In this document: in pieces, positions 50,013 to 58,061 of the stretch
Layout: every line of letters starts with the position of its first letter
Position numbering within the stretch: the first letter of the stretch is position 1
Assembly: GCA_964529005.1 (NCBI GenBank)
Contig: CAZGUH010000006.1
Coordinates: 1 to 64,000, forward strand
DNA from: CAZGUH01 sp964529005
GTDB taxonomy: Bacteria; Actinomycetota; Acidimicrobiia; Acidimicrobiales; Ilumatobacteraceae
Reading direction: 5' to 3'
Length of the DNA: 64,000 bases
Program-made: the position numbers and the translations under genes
The notes under the pieces: generated by a model
Database searches by the model: none
What the model was told of the DNA's origin: nothing
Seen by the model: only the letters and a program-made list of their open reading frames with translations

Positions 50013-50765
50013 ATGATCCGCAAGTCGACCCCCGACCTCGCCCAGTACGAGCGCGCGGCGAGCGAGCGTCGCGGCGGCTTGCTCGTGCTGGACCACACGG
50101 GCGAGCCGCTCCACGTCGCCCCGCCGGCTGCCACCGCCGGTCTGCGATACCTGCTCGCCCGCGTCCACAGCGCCAACGACCGCGGCCTGCCGCCGCGCCT
50201 CGCCGTCACGGCGGCGCTCTCGGGAGAGGGCGTCACGTTCGTCGCCCGCTGCCTCGGGGCGGTCATCGCTCACGACCTGCGCCGCAGCGTGTGCATCGTC
50301 GAGACGAACTGGTGGTCGCGCGGGCCGTCGCGCGGCCGCAAGCAGGAGGCGCCGGTCGCGCGTCCGGGGCTCTCCGACGTGATCGGCAAGGAGCATGCGC
50401 TCGACGACGTCATCATTCGCACCAACGATCCGAACCTTGCGTTCGTCCCGGCCGGGCACGCCGAGCCGTCGCACCGCCCGATCCTGGCGCGCAGCGAGGA
50501 GGTCGAGCGGGTGCTCGAACGCATCTCCGAGCGCTACGAGCACATCGTGATCGACCTGCCGCCGGTGATCTCCGTGAGCGAGACGATCACCCTCGCCGAG
50601 CATGCCGACTCGTACGCGCTCGTCGTCCGCCAGCGCGTCACGACCGCCAGCCAGGTGAAGCGGGCCATGCACGAGCTCGACGGCATCGCTCCGCTGGGGG
50701 TGGTGCTGAACCGTTCGACGTCGCGGGTCTCCAAGCGGCTGCTCGACGCGCTGTCGTCGTGGTGA
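50013..50765 (+). CDS. BY-kinase/CpsD-like protein with degenerate ATP site
   Basis: The 250-residue protein aligns with the ATPase half of bacterial tyrosine kinases, but the Walker A motif reads SGEGVTFVARCLG instead of GEGKTT, so Lys and the following Thr are lost. Walker A' has Glu in VCIVETNWW where Asp is expected, while Walker B (HIVIDLPPV) is kept. There is no C-terminal Tyr cluster. It is therefore probably a catalytically inactive regulator that partners the Wzz-like protein. An alternative is another P-loop family, but the locus favours this reading. Confidence 0.7.
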   Translation: MIRKSTPDLAQYERAASERRGGLLVLDHTGEPLHVAPPAATAGLRYLLARVHSANDRGLPPRLAVTAALSGEGVTFVARCLGAVIAHDLRRSVCIVETNWWSRGPSRGRKQEAPVARPGLSDVIGKEHALDDVIIRTNDPNLAFVPAGHAEPSHRPILARSEEVERVLERISERYEHIVIDLPPVISVSETITLAEHADSYALVVRQRVTTASQVKRAMHELDGIAPLGVVLNRSTSRVSKRLLDALSSW

Positions 50766-50787
50766 GCGTCGGTCAGGCGGCGCCGCG

Positions 50788-50931
50788 GTGAACGTGCTGC
50801 TGACGTTCCTCATCGGCGTGTGCCTCGTCGCGGTGTGGGAGATCCACACGGGTCGCACGATCAGCCGCACCCTCGTCGTCGCCGGCTGCTGCGGCATCGC
50901 GTTGTTGTTCGCGTCGTACTCGCTGGTCTGA
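50788..50931 (+). CDS. 47-residue membrane peptide
   Basis: From GTG 50788 the frame encodes two hydrophobic stretches (VLLTFLIGVCLVAVWEI and TLVVAGCCGIALLFASYSLV) joined by HTGRTISR, a hairpin-like small membrane protein. It fits exactly between the kinase-like gene (stop 50765) and the polymerase gene (ATG 50935), whose start follows four bases after its TGA. It is not recognisable by family. Its position suggests a small subunit of the polymerase/Wzz complex, but this is a guess. Confidence 0.55.
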   Translation: MNVLLTFLIGVCLVAVWEIHTGRTISRTLVVAGCCGIALLFASYSLV

Positions 50932-50934
50932 CCG

Positions 50935-52491
50935 ATGCTCAGGTTCGCCGGCCCGCCCGTGCCGCTGACGGTCCGCCAGCAGCGCCGCCGAAACGACATC
51001 ACCACGGCCATGGCGTTCGGTGGGGTGATCGTCCTGATGGCGTTCCTGATGCGGATGGCGAACAACCGCGGCTGGTTCGCGGTTGCGTTCGCCGGGTTGC
51101 TGATCGTCTGCACATTGGGGCTGTTCCGCCCGCGGGCGGGGATCTACTCGATCGCCTTCTTCACCCTGCTGGGCGACGCGACCACCGTGCCGTGGTACCC
51201 GTTCACCAAGAACCTGTCGAGCCGGGAGTCGGTGCTGTTCGTCGCCGACGCGTTCACGATCAGCCCGCTGGAGATCGCGCTCGGCGCGACGGTGTGCGGG
51301 TGGCTCCTCCAGGTCGCGGCGCGCCGGCAATGGACGATGCGGCGCGGCGACCTGTTCGCCGCGGTGGCGGTGTTCACCGCGTTCGTGATGGTCGGCTTCG
51401 TGTACGGCGTCGGCCGCGGCGGCGACATGGTCGTCGCCGTGTGGGAGGTGCGGCCGCTCCTCTACATCCTTCCCATCTACCTGCTCATCACGAACCTGTG
51501 CACGACCACGAAGCACTACAACACGCTGGGTTGGTGCCTGGCGCTCGGCATCATCGGCCAGGCCTTGCTGTCGTTGGACTACCTGCGCGGCCTCACCGCG
51601 GTGGAGCGCGACCAGCTGGAGAGCCTCACCGAGCATTCCTCGGCGATCCAGATGAACGCGATGTTCGTCTTCGCGTTCGCGCTGCTGACGTTCCGGCGCT
51701 GCTCGATCGTCAAGCGCTTCTTCCTGACGCTGGCGATCTTGCCGGTCGGGTGGGTGTTCGTCGTCTCGCAACGCCGTGCCGGCGTCATCGCTTTGCTGAT
51801 CGGCTTCGTCGTGCTGGCGATCGCGTTGTTCGTCCAGAACCGGCGGGCGTTCTGGATCTTCGTGCCGATCGCGCTGCTCGCCGGCGCCGGCTACACCGCG
51901 GCGTTCTGGAACTCCGAGAGCACGTTCGCCTTCGGCGCTCAGGCGATCAAAGGCGTCATCGCGCCCGAGCAGCTCGGCGCCGAGGACCAGAGCTCGGACC
52001 TGTACCGCGAGATCGAGTCCTACGACCTCGTCTCGACGATCCGGTCGTCTCCGCTGACCGGCCTCGGCTTCGGGCAGAAGTTCCATCGCCCGATCCCGCT
52101 GCCCGACATCAGCTTCTTCATCTTCTACGAGTACATCCCGCACAACTCGATCCTGTGGATCTGGATCAAGGTCGGCTTCGTCGGGTTCGTGTCGATGCTG
52201 GTGCTGGTCGCCAACTCGATCCGCACCGGCCTGCGAGCGGTGATGCGGCTGCCGGGGGGAGACCACGCGGCGCTGACCCTCATGGCGCTGGCGTACATCC
52301 CGATGTACATCGTCTTCGCCTACGTCGACATCGCCTGGGACGCGCGCAGCACCCTGTTCTTCGGAGCCGCGCTCGCGATCTGTGCCAACGCGACGCGGGT
52401 GTGGCGTGACGAGCACCCCGACGAACCGGCCGAACCACGCCGGCGGATCTCACCCGCACGCGAGCGCGCCCTCGTGGGGACAAGCGCATGA
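50935..52491 (+). CDS. O-antigen polymerase/ligase-like membrane protein (Wzy-type)
   Basis: The 518-residue protein has about 12 membrane segments and a large extracytoplasmic loop (about residues 325-395) with TGLGFGQKFHRP and the EYIPHNSILWIWIKVGF segment, which matches the conserved 'HN.yL......G' of O-antigen ligase/polymerase proteins. It would polymerise lipid-linked repeat units. It overlaps the next gene in ATGA. Confidence 0.85.
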   Translation: MLRFAGPPVPLTVRQQRRRNDITTAMAFGGVIVLMAFLMRMANNRGWFAVAFAGLLIVCTLGLFRPRAGIYSIAFFTLLGDATTVPWYPFTKNLSSRESVLFVADAFTISPLEIALGATVCGWLLQVAARRQWTMRRGDLFAAVAVFTAFVMVGFVYGVGRGGDMVVAVWEVRPLLYILPIYLLITNLCTTTKHYNTLGWCLALGIIGQALLSLDYLRGLTAVERDQLESLTEHSSAIQMNAMFVFAFALLTFRRCSIVKRFFLTLAILPVGWVFVVSQRRAGVIALLIGFVVLAIALFVQNRRAFWIFVPIALLAGAGYTAAFWNSESTFAFGAQAIKGVIAPEQLGAEDQSSDLYREIESYDLVSTIRSSPLTGLGFGQKFHRPIPLPDISFFIFYEYIPHNSILWIWIKVGFVGFVSMLVLVANSIRTGLRAVMRLPGGDHAALTLMALAYIPMYIVFAYVDIAWDARSTLFFGAALAICANATRVWRDEHPDEPAEPRRRISPARERALVGTSA

Positions 52492-53702
52492 AGACGCTCG
52501 TCGTCGCTCCGTTCTGCCCGTACCCGCTGATCTTCGGCGGAGCGATCCGCACGTACCACGTGCTCAAGATGCTCGCCGAGTTCAGCGACGTGACGCTGCT
52601 GGCGTACGAGAGCTGGTCCGAACCCGGCGACGATCCGGTCGCCCACCTGTCCGCGTTCTGCACGCCGCAGCTCGTGCCGGGCAAGCCCGCCGAGACCACC
52701 GCAGCGCGCGCACGGTCGGTGCTGTCGCTGTCGTCGTACCAGCGCGCGGTCCACCATTCGCCCGGGTTCCAGCGCCAGCTCGACGCCCTCCTCGCGCGCG
52801 AACGCTTCGACTGCGTCGTCGTCGAGTTCACGCAGATGGGGTACTTCGACTACTCCGCCGCGGGAGACGCGCTGCTGGTGCTCGACATGCACAACATCGA
52901 ACACGAGCTGCTGCTGCGGCGCGCCGCCGTGCAGTCGAACCTCCTGCGGCGTGGCGCGCTGTGGCTCGAGGGCGTGAAGACGCGCCGCGACGAGAAGCGC
53001 ATCTGCCGATCGTTCCCCGTGGTGCTGACGCCGTCGCAGCGCGAGACCGAGGTCGTGCGCAGCTGGCGCGGCGGGCGGCCGACCCACACGATCCACAACA
53101 GCATCGACGCCGAGCGGTTCGCGATGCGCGCCGCCGCACCGGACGGCAACGAGCTCGTCTTCGTCGGCATCATGCGCGTCGAGGCCAACCACGACGGCGT
53201 GCGCTGGTTCGCCCAGGAGGTCCTCCCGTTGATCCGCGCCCAGGCGCCGGACGTGCACTTCACCATCGTCGGCAACGGCCCGCCGCCCGACATCACGGCT
53301 CTCGACGCGCACGACCACGTCACCGTCACCGGATTCGTGCCCGACGTGCGGCCGTTCATGGATCGCGCCGTGATCCACGTCGTCCCGTTGCGCACCGGCG
53401 GGGGCACGCGGCTGAAGATCCTGGAGGGCCTCAGCTTCGGCCTGCCGACGGTGTCGACCTCCGTCGGCGCGGAGGGGCTCGATCTCGTCGACGGCAAGGA
53501 GATCCTGATCGGCGACAGCCCTGAGCAGTTCGCCGCCCGCGTCGTCGAAGCCCTGTCGGATCCGTCGTTGCGCCAGCAGCTCAGCGACAACGGGCGCGCC
53601 GTCGTCGAGCGCCGCTTCACCTGGCAGGCCGTCGGCGCCGAGCTGCGAGCGGTCCTCGAGCCCGCCGTGGCGAACCGGCGCCCCGCCGGGTCGAGCCGAT
53701 GA
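52488..53702 (+). CDS. GT4-family glycosyltransferase
   Basis: The 404-residue GT-B protein starts with LVVAPFCPYPLIFGGAIRTY, then has VVVEFTQMGYF and DMHNIEHELL. In the C-terminal domain are ELVFVGIMRVEANHDGVRWF and VVPLRTGGGTRLKILEGLSF, a variant donor-binding E-x7-E region. This subfamily is typical of sugar transferases in exopolysaccharide loci. It overlaps both neighbours in ATGA. Confidence 0.9.
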   Translation: MKTLVVAPFCPYPLIFGGAIRTYHVLKMLAEFSDVTLLAYESWSEPGDDPVAHLSAFCTPQLVPGKPAETTAARARSVLSLSSYQRAVHHSPGFQRQLDALLARERFDCVVVEFTQMGYFDYSAAGDALLVLDMHNIEHELLLRRAAVQSNLLRRGALWLEGVKTRRDEKRICRSFPVVLTPSQRETEVVRSWRGGRPTHTIHNSIDAERFAMRAAAPDGNELVFVGIMRVEANHDGVRWFAQEVLPLIRAQAPDVHFTIVGNGPPPDITALDAHDHVTVTGFVPDVRPFMDRAVIHVVPLRTGGGTRLKILEGLSFGLPTVSTSVGAEGLDLVDGKEILIGDSPEQFAARVVEALSDPSLRQQLSDNGRAVVERRFTWQAVGAELRAVLEPAVANRRPAGSSR

Positions 53703-54994
53703 GCGCCGCGCCCGGACGCCCAGCGGCAGCGCTGGCCTCGCCGGTCACCGCGCTGAACGCCGGCGTCGGCGCGATCGTCGGCTACCTCGGCGTGCTGACC
53801 GGCGCCGCCTGGTGGGCCCGATCGCGTGGCAGGGATCGCACGCCGCTGCGCCCGAGCCCGCGGCATCGCTTCGCCGTGCTGGTGCCGGCGCACGACGAGG
53901 AACGCCTGATCGCCACGACCGTCGCTAGCGTGCTCGCGCTCGACTATCCGGGCGAGCTCGTCTCGCTGCACGTCGTCGCCGACAACTGCGCGGACCGCAC
54001 CGCCGAGATCGCTCGCGCGGCGGGCGCCACCGTCCACGACCGGCGCGACCCGCACAACCCCGGCAAGGGCCCTGCGCTGGGATGGCTGCTGTCGCGCATC
54101 ATGTCGGGCGCCGACGTTCCCGACGCGGTCGTCGTGATGGACGCCGATTCGTCGCTGTCGCCGACGTTCCTGCGCGTCGCCGACGCGGCGCTCGACAACG
54201 CGGACGTCGTCCAGGGCTTCTACTCGGTGCGCGATCCGGCGACGTCGCCGGCCACGGGCCTGCGCTACGCCGCGCTCGCGCTGCGCCACTACCTGCGACC
54301 GTTGGGGCGCACGGCGATCGGCGGCTCGTGCGGTCTCTACGGCAACGGCATGGTGTTCCGCACCGAGGTCCTGGCCCGCCACGGCTTCTCGAACCACCTG
54401 ACCGAAGACGCCGAGCTCCAGATGGAGCTCCTGCTCGACGGCGTCCGCGTGGCGTTTGCTCCGGACGCGGTCGTCGAAGCCGAGATGCCCGCGACCCTCG
54501 CGGCAGCACGCACCCAGAACGAGCGGTGGGAGCTCGGTCGAGCGCAGGTCGGGCGGCGCTTCATGCCCACGCTGGCGCGGCGCGTGCTCGGCCCACGTGA
54601 CGCGAATCGTGACGCGAAGCGTGATGCCAACAGGGTCGCGTACGCCGACGCGATCGCCGATCACCTCGTCCCGCCCCTGTCTGTCGTCGCCGCGGCGACG
54701 GTCGCAGGGGCTGCGTCGGGGACCCTGCTGGCGGTCGTCTCGCGGGGACGCGTGGGCCGGCGGGCGGCGCGCCTGGGCGCGCTCAACGCCGCGGTGTTGA
54801 CCGCCCACGTCGTGTCGGGTCTGGTGATGGTGCGGGCGCCGCGCGCGGTCTACCGGTCGTTGCTCGACGTGCCGCGCCTCGTGCTGTGGAAGGTGGCGTT
54901 GTGGGCGCGGGTGCTTCGACGCCCCTCCGACGTCGGCTGGGTGCGCACCGCGCGCAACGAGGAGACAGAACGAGACGAGGTGGAAGCTCGATGA
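53699..54994 (+). CDS. GT2-family glycosyltransferase with membrane segments
   Basis: The 431-residue protein has an N-terminal hydrophobic segment, then a GT-A domain with FAVLVPAHDEERLIATTVAS, AVVVMDADSSLSPTFL (DxD), NHLTEDAELQMELLLDG (ED) and QNERWELGRAQV (QxxRW), the processive GT2 signatures. Two to three membrane segments follow. Between catalytic domain and helices lies a short repeat, DANRDAKRDAN, from three 12-base units at 54596-54631. Confidence 0.88.
   Translation: MSAAPGRPAAALASPVTALNAGVGAIVGYLGVLTGAAWWARSRGRDRTPLRPSPRHRFAVLVPAHDEERLIATTVASVLALDYPGELVSLHVVADNCADRTAEIARAAGATVHDRRDPHNPGKGPALGWLLSRIMSGADVPDAVVVMDADSSLSPTFLRVADAALDNADVVQGFYSVRDPATSPATGLRYAALALRHYLRPLGRTAIGGSCGLYGNGMVFRTEVLARHGFSNHLTEDAELQMELLLDGVRVAFAPDAVVEAEMPATLAAARTQNERWELGRAQVGRRFMPTLARRVLGPRDANRDAKRDANRVAYADAIADHLVPPLSVVAAATVAGAASGTLLAVVSRGRVGRRAARLGALNAAVLTAHVVSGLVMVRAPRAVYRSLLDVPRLVLWKVALWARVLRRPSDVGWVRTARNEETERDEVEAR
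54596..54631 (+). repeat. three 12-base tandem units inside the GT2 gene
   Basis: CGTGACGCGAAT, CGTGACGCGAAG and CGTGATGCCAAC follow one another in frame and encode RDAN-RDAK-RDAN. A multiple of three, so the count can vary without frameshift. Confidence 0.8.
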
Positions 54995-55845
54995 CGCGGC
55001 CGCTGGTGCTGTGTGGGGTGCCGGTCGACGACGTCACGATGGACGAGGCCGTCACCGCGATCGAAGCGCTCATCGCCGACGGGCGGGCGACGGGGCGCTG
55101 GCACCAGGTCGCCACCGTCAACGTCGACTTCGTCGTCAACGCGCTGGCCGACGAGGAGGTGCTCGCCATCCTCCAGCGCACGTCGTTGAGCATCCCCGAC
55201 GGCATGCCGTTGCTCTGGGCAGCGCGCGCGCTCGGTGTCTCGCTGCGCGAGCGCGTCGCCGGAGCAGACCTGATCCCGGCGCTCGCCGCGCGGTCGGCGG
55301 CGACCGACCTGTCCCTGTACTTCTTCGGCTCGGCGCCGGGGATCGCGGAGGAGGCCGCGGCCCGGCTGCGCGCCCTGCATCCCGGGGCGCGGATCACCGG
55401 CAACAGCGGGCCGATGATGAGCTCGATCGAGTCGATGGACCCTGCGGTGGTCGACGAGATCCGCCGCGCCGCGCCGGACGTCGTCTGCGTCGCCCTCGGG
55501 AACCCGAAGCAGGAGCGATGGATCGCTCGATACGGGCCGCAGCTCCGGGCATCGGTGCTGATCGGCGTGGGCGGCACGTTCGACTTCCTCGTCGGCGGGC
55601 GCAAGCGCGCGCCGGGCTGGATGCAGCGCTCCGGGCTGGAGTGGGTCTACCGAGCGCTCCAGGAGCCACGCCGGTTGGGACCGCGCTACGCGAAGGACTT
55701 CATCGTCCTCGGCCCGCGCGTCGTGCGCCAGTGGTGGAGCGAGCGCCGCTCGCCACCGAGCGCCCCGCCTCGGCGCGTCGTGCGCCGCGAGGGGGAACGC
55801 ATCGTCATCGCCGCGGACGCGGCGACGAACGAGCCAGTCGGGTGA
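54991..55845 (+). CDS. WecG/TagA/CpsF-family glycosyltransferase (GT26)
   Basis: The 284-residue protein carries the family signatures VNVDFVVNALADEEV, LSIPDGMPLLWAARALG, RVAGADLIPAL and ALGNPKQERWIARY. GT26 enzymes add N-acetylmannosamine(-uronic acid) or glucosyl residues to a lipid-linked first sugar. It is the last gene of the plus-strand operon and overlaps the preceding gene in ATGA. Its 3' end overlaps the convergent gene by 41 bases; the C-terminal 40 residues are basic and not conserved. Confidence 0.92.
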   Translation: MTRPLVLCGVPVDDVTMDEAVTAIEALIADGRATGRWHQVATVNVDFVVNALADEEVLAILQRTSLSIPDGMPLLWAARALGVSLRERVAGADLIPALAARSAATDLSLYFFGSAPGIAEEAAARLRALHPGARITGNSGPMMSSIESMDPAVVDEIRRAAPDVVCVALGNPKQERWIARYGPQLRASVLIGVGGTFDFLVGGRKRAPGWMQRSGLEWVYRALQEPRRLGPRYAKDFIVLGPRVVRQWWSERRSPPSAPPRRVVRREGERIVIAADAATNEPVG

Positions 55846-56902
55846 TCTCGTCGGCGAGACGCGCGGCGTAGACCGCGACGTCGAACTGCTCGACCGCCTG
55901 GCGCCGCGCCGCCGACCCGAGGCGCGAGCGCAGCTCGTCGTCGGCGATCACCCGCTCGATGGCCGCACGCACGCCCGCCACGTCGCCGACGCCGACGTAC
56001 AGCCCGGTGACGTCGTCGACGATGGTGTCGGTCTGGCCGGCGGTGCGCGTGCACACGGTCGGCTTGCCCATCGACATCGCTTCCAGGATCGTCGTGATGC
56101 CGGCCTGGAAGTCGACGTCGAGCAACGGCATGACGACGGCCGTGGCATCGGCGTACAGCTGGCGCAGGTCGACGAACCCGAGGCGCTCGATCGTGACGTT
56201 GTCCGGGAGCGGCCGGTCGCCGGAATTGTCACGCTGCTTCGACCACGGGCTGGCGGCGGCGATCACCACGTCGACGGGAAGGCCCGCGACCGCCTCGACG
56301 AGCGTCGAGTAATCGCGCCGTTCGAGCCCCGCAGAGCACACCATCGGGCGGGCGCGCGCCCGCGGTTCGACGGCGGCGGGGGAGAAGAACTTCGTGTCGA
56401 CCATGAACGGTGTGAGACGGATGCGCTCGGCCGGCACGCGCAGGCGCTGCGCGACGTGATCGCGCTGGGCGGACGCGTAGACGAGGAAGAGGTCGACGAG
56501 CGACGCCAGGCGCAGCGCGCGGATCAGCGACGTCTTCTTCGGCGTGGACAGGACGTGGACGATCATCGCGTGGCGGACCGCCCCGCGGCCGCCGACCCGC
56601 ATCAGCGCGGCGAGCGGGATGCCGACCTGCTCGCCGTCGGTGACGATCACGGCGTAGTCACGCCGCCGCCGGAAGCATTCCCAGGCGAGCAGCGCGTTGG
56701 CCCCGGCGAGCCGGTCGATCAGCCGTCCGAGGCGACCGGTGTCCCGGCGGGCCGCGGCGTGGTCGACGAGGTCGGCGCCCATCGCCCGGGCCATCTCGAA
56801 GTAGTCCGCCCGGGGCCGATCGCCGGCAGCGATCCGCTCGTGCACGTCGGCGGGGATGTCCCCGGACACGGTCAGCAGGATCCGCGGCGCCCCAGCCGTC
56901 AT
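55805..56902 (-). CDS. GT4-like glycosyltransferase
   Basis: The 365-residue GT-B protein has ILLTVSGDIPADVHERIAAG at the N-terminus and, in the C-terminal domain, VCSAGLERRDYSTLVEAVAG and the donor-binding segment DVDFQAGITTILEAMSMGKP. It is last in the minus-strand operon that begins with the priming transferase; its ATG overlaps the preceding stop in ATGA. Confidence 0.85.
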   Translation of the reverse strand: MTAGAPRILLTVSGDIPADVHERIAAGDRPRADYFEMARAMGADLVDHAAARRDTGRLGRLIDRLAGANALLAWECFRRRRDYAVIVTDGEQVGIPLAALMRVGGRGAVRHAMIVHVLSTPKKTSLIRALRLASLVDLFLVYASAQRDHVAQRLRVPAERIRLTPFMVDTKFFSPAAVEPRARARPMVCSAGLERRDYSTLVEAVAGLPVDVVIAAASPWSKQRDNSGDRPLPDNVTIERLGFVDLRQLYADATAVVMPLLDVDFQAGITTILEAMSMGKPTVCTRTAGQTDTIVDDVTGLYVGVGDVAGVRAAIERVIADDELRSRLGSAARRQAVEQFDVAVYAARLADEITRLARSSPRPRR

Positions 56903-58026
56903 CGGCGGTCCTTGGACGCGGCGACGTCGCGCAGGATCTCGACGATGCGTCCCGCGTTCGTGGCCGCGTCGTGGTCACGCCGGATCAGCGTGCGCGCGCC
57001 GGCGCCGAGCTTGGCGCGCAGCGCGGGTTCGACGACCAACGCTCGGAGCGAGTCGGTCAGCCCTCGCGCGTCGCCCACTCCCACGAGCATGCCGGTCTCC
57101 CCGTCGCGCACGACCTCGGAGATCGCCCCGACGTCGGTCGACACGAGCGGCAGACCCATCGCTCCCGCTTCGGCGAGCACCATCGGGAGACAGTCGCCGT
57201 CGGTGGGAAGAGCGAACACGTCCGCGTCGCGATACAGCTGCACCAGCCGGGGGTCGTTGGGGCCGAGGCCGTGGTGGACGACGACCCCTGGCTCGGGCGG
57301 CACGTCGGACCGCGTGACGACGTGCAGCTCGACCGGCGGCGCCGCCGGCTCCGAACGCAACGTCCGCACGGCGCCGAGGAGGAGCGGGCCTCCCTTGCGG
57401 CCGAAGTCGCCGCCGACGAACAGCACGCGCACGGGCTCGTCGTCGTGGCGCACGTCGTCGGGGCGGCTCCACTGCTCGCAGTCGACGCCGGGAGCGATCG
57501 TCGTGATCTTTTCGGCGGGCGCCTGGTAGCGGTCGACGAGCCCGCGCTTGGCCCAGTCCGACCAGGTGACGATGTGCGCGGCGCGCCGGAAGCAGCTGAC
57601 GTTGAGCCGCCATTTGAGCGACTCCACCCATCGCGGTCCGACGGCGTGGTCGTAGGACTGCCCGAGCTCGTCGTACTGGATCGGCGTGGCGTCGAGCGAG
57701 ACGACGGTCGGCACGCGGGCGATCGGTGCGGCCAACGCCTGGCCGAGCACCGCGAGCACCTGCGTGTGGAGGAACGCGGCGTCGAGCCGGCGCCGGCGGT
57801 GCATCGCTGCGAACCGCCGGGCGGTGCGCACCCCGGCCCGCACCGTCCAGTTCCCGTAACCCGGGATCCGCGCCGCCAGGCCCTCGCGCTCGAACGGAAC
57901 GCGCACCAGCTCGGCGTCGATCCCGTCGACGGCGGGCACGAAGCGCTCGAGGTTCGCGGCGTGGCTGGCGTGACCGAGGATCGGCTCCAGGAAGAAACCG
58001 ACGTGGGGCGGGTCGGCCGGGGTCAC
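56899..58026 (-). CDS. GT4-like glycosyltransferase, paralogue of the one at 35571
   Basis: The 375-residue GT-B protein starts HVGFFLEPILGHASHAANLE and has SLDATPIQYDELGQSYDHAV, VRVLFVGGDFGRKGGPLLLG and PTDGDCLPMVLAEAGAMGLP. These segments parallel those of the glycosyltransferase at 35571-36674, including LGHA..AANL, the TP.QYDE motif and RKGG. The start is GTG 58026, eight bases after TATCCT, so it may have its own promoter although it follows the priming transferase by 35 bases. Confidence 0.85.
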   Translation of the reverse strand: MTPADPPHVGFFLEPILGHASHAANLERFVPAVDGIDAELVRVPFEREGLAARIPGYGNWTVRAGVRTARRFAAMHRRRRLDAAFLHTQVLAVLGQALAAPIARVPTVVSLDATPIQYDELGQSYDHAVGPRWVESLKWRLNVSCFRRAAHIVTWSDWAKRGLVDRYQAPAEKITTIAPGVDCEQWSRPDDVRHDDEPVRVLFVGGDFGRKGGPLLLGAVRTLRSEPAAPPVELHVVTRSDVPPEPGVVVHHGLGPNDPRLVQLYRDADVFALPTDGDCLPMVLAEAGAMGLPLVSTDVGAISEVVRDGETGMLVGVGDARGLTDSLRALVVEPALRAKLGAGARTLIRRDHDAATNAGRIVEILRDVAASKDRR

Positions 58027-58034
58027 GAGGCGCA

Positions 58035-58040
58035 AGGATA
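58035..58040 (-). promoter_or_regulatory. -10 box of the GT4-like gene
   Basis: TATCCT, then eight bases, then GTG 58026 on the minus strand. It lies in the short gap after the priming transferase gene. Confidence 0.45.
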
Positions 58041-58061
58041 CGGTCGGCAGTGCGCCGACGC

